Source: an uncultured Oscillospiraceae bacterium (lineage in GTDB: Bacteria; Bacillota; Clostridia; Oscillospirales; Ruminococcaceae). Taken from it: a stretch of 5,748 nt of DNA. Of the stretch, positions 5,566 through 5,748 are shown one piece after another. Each line of letters begins with the position of its first letter. Position 1 is the first letter of the stretch. The translations under genes and the position numbers were made by a program. The notes below the pieces were generated by a model. That model had not been told where the DNA came from. It searched no databases and was given only the letters and a program-made list of their open reading frames with translations. The stretch spans positions 1 to 5,748 of the forward strand of contig CAUDDP010000103.1 in the NCBI GenBank assembly GCA_958448395.1, written 5' to 3'.

Positions 5566-5674
5566 TTTTCCACAAGAAAAAGTATTTTCATGCTATCTGC
5601 ACAAATATAACATTAGATTTTTGTTCATTCTTCTAAAAGTCCCATGGATAAAGCAATCCAGATTCTGTGGATAA
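5566..5674. other. Cluster of DnaA-box-like 9-mers
   Basis: An exact DnaA box lies on the minus strand at 5666-5674 (TGTGGATAA on the plus strand, the complement of TTATCCACA). TTTTCCACA at 5566-5574 differs by one base, and 5643-5651 matches at seven of nine. The stretch is AT-rich. No dnaA or dnaN gene is visible, so this could be a regulatory cluster, part of an origin, or chance. Confidence 0.3.
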
Positions 5675-5701
5675 ACCTTGTTGGTCAACGTGGGTTCGAC
5701 G

Positions 5702-5713
5702 AGAATGCATTCT
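5702..5713. repeat. Perfect 12-bp palindrome
   Basis: AGAATGCATTCT reads the same on both strands. It lies just left of the right copy of the GC-rich repeat. It could be an operator or part of the repeat boundary; nothing else identifies it. Confidence 0.3.
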
Positions 5714-5748
5714 ACCGCTGCCAATCACAAACTCTGCCGGCAGAATCG
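5714..5748. repeat. GC-rich intergenic repeat, inverted right copy (cut by window edge)
   Basis: The last 13 bases (5736-5748) are the exact reverse complement of 5336-5348. Reading inward from the edge, looser similarity continues for about 20 more bases, allowing one gap. The repeat contains the palindrome CTGCCGGCAG (5734-5743). It evidently continues past the window. Confidence 0.5.

Larger units (their letters stand above)
5157..5748. other. Gene-free regulatory and repeat region
   Basis: Between the hydrolase start and the right edge I find no reading frame with both a ribosome binding site and a plausible protein. The content is two consensus promoters facing left, a hairpin, an inverted pair of GC-rich repeats and DnaA-box-like sites. 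The short frames that cross the GC-rich repeat on the minus strand are most likely products of the repeat sequence. Confidence 0.7.

Noticed and set aside
5305..5610. Plus-strand frame of 101 residues at the right
   Set aside because: It spans the repeat, the hairpin and the opposite-facing promoter, and has no ribosome binding site.

Overview
The window looks like a piece of a Ruminococcus-type gut Firmicute (Oscillospiraceae). The signs are a moderate GC content, strong AGAAAGG-type Shine-Dalgarno sites, near-consensus sigma-A promoters, a secreted esterase-like protein ending in a two-repeat type I dockerin, and a secreted protein with a long Thr-rich linker of the kind seen in cellulosome or amylosome proteins. 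The genus is inferred from the style of the dockerin and linker, not proven.

All three supported genes lie on the minus strand, and each appears to be its own transcription unit. Reading from right to left (their direction of transcription): (1) 5748-5157 is a gene-free stretch. It holds an isolated consensus promoter facing left, a 10-bp hairpin, a GC-rich repeat with a second inverted copy cut by the right edge, DnaA-box-like sites, and the promoter of the next gene. (2) 5156-4050 encodes a 368-residue secreted SGNH/GDSL hydrolase with a C-terminal dockerin, followed by a terminator at 3989-4020. (3) 3785-2004 encodes a 593-residue membrane-anchored HtrA/DegP-type serine protease with a PDZ domain and an unusual Asn/Ser/Thr/Tyr-rich cytoplasmic N-terminal region containing five 11-residue repeats. 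It ends at a strong terminator (1862-1900). (4) 1861-1433 is a regulatory region with helically phased TTTCAA boxes, a TTGACA/TAAAAT promoter and a leader of about 218 nt. (5) 1432 to the left edge is the 5' part of a gene for a secreted protein of unknown function, running into a Thr-rich linker encoded by 45-bp tandem repeats.

Two of the three products are exported and one is membrane-anchored with its catalytic part outside, so the theme is the cell surface: a dockerin-borne esterase, a surface quality-control protease, and a probable surface or complex-associated protein. The genes have separate promoters and terminators, so nothing shows that they form one system. I see no defence system, mobile-element gene, CRISPR array, tRNA or rRNA. 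The less explained parts are the HtrA N-terminal repeats, the orphan promoter with its hairpin, the inverted repeat family at the right edge, and the unknown secreted domain on the left.
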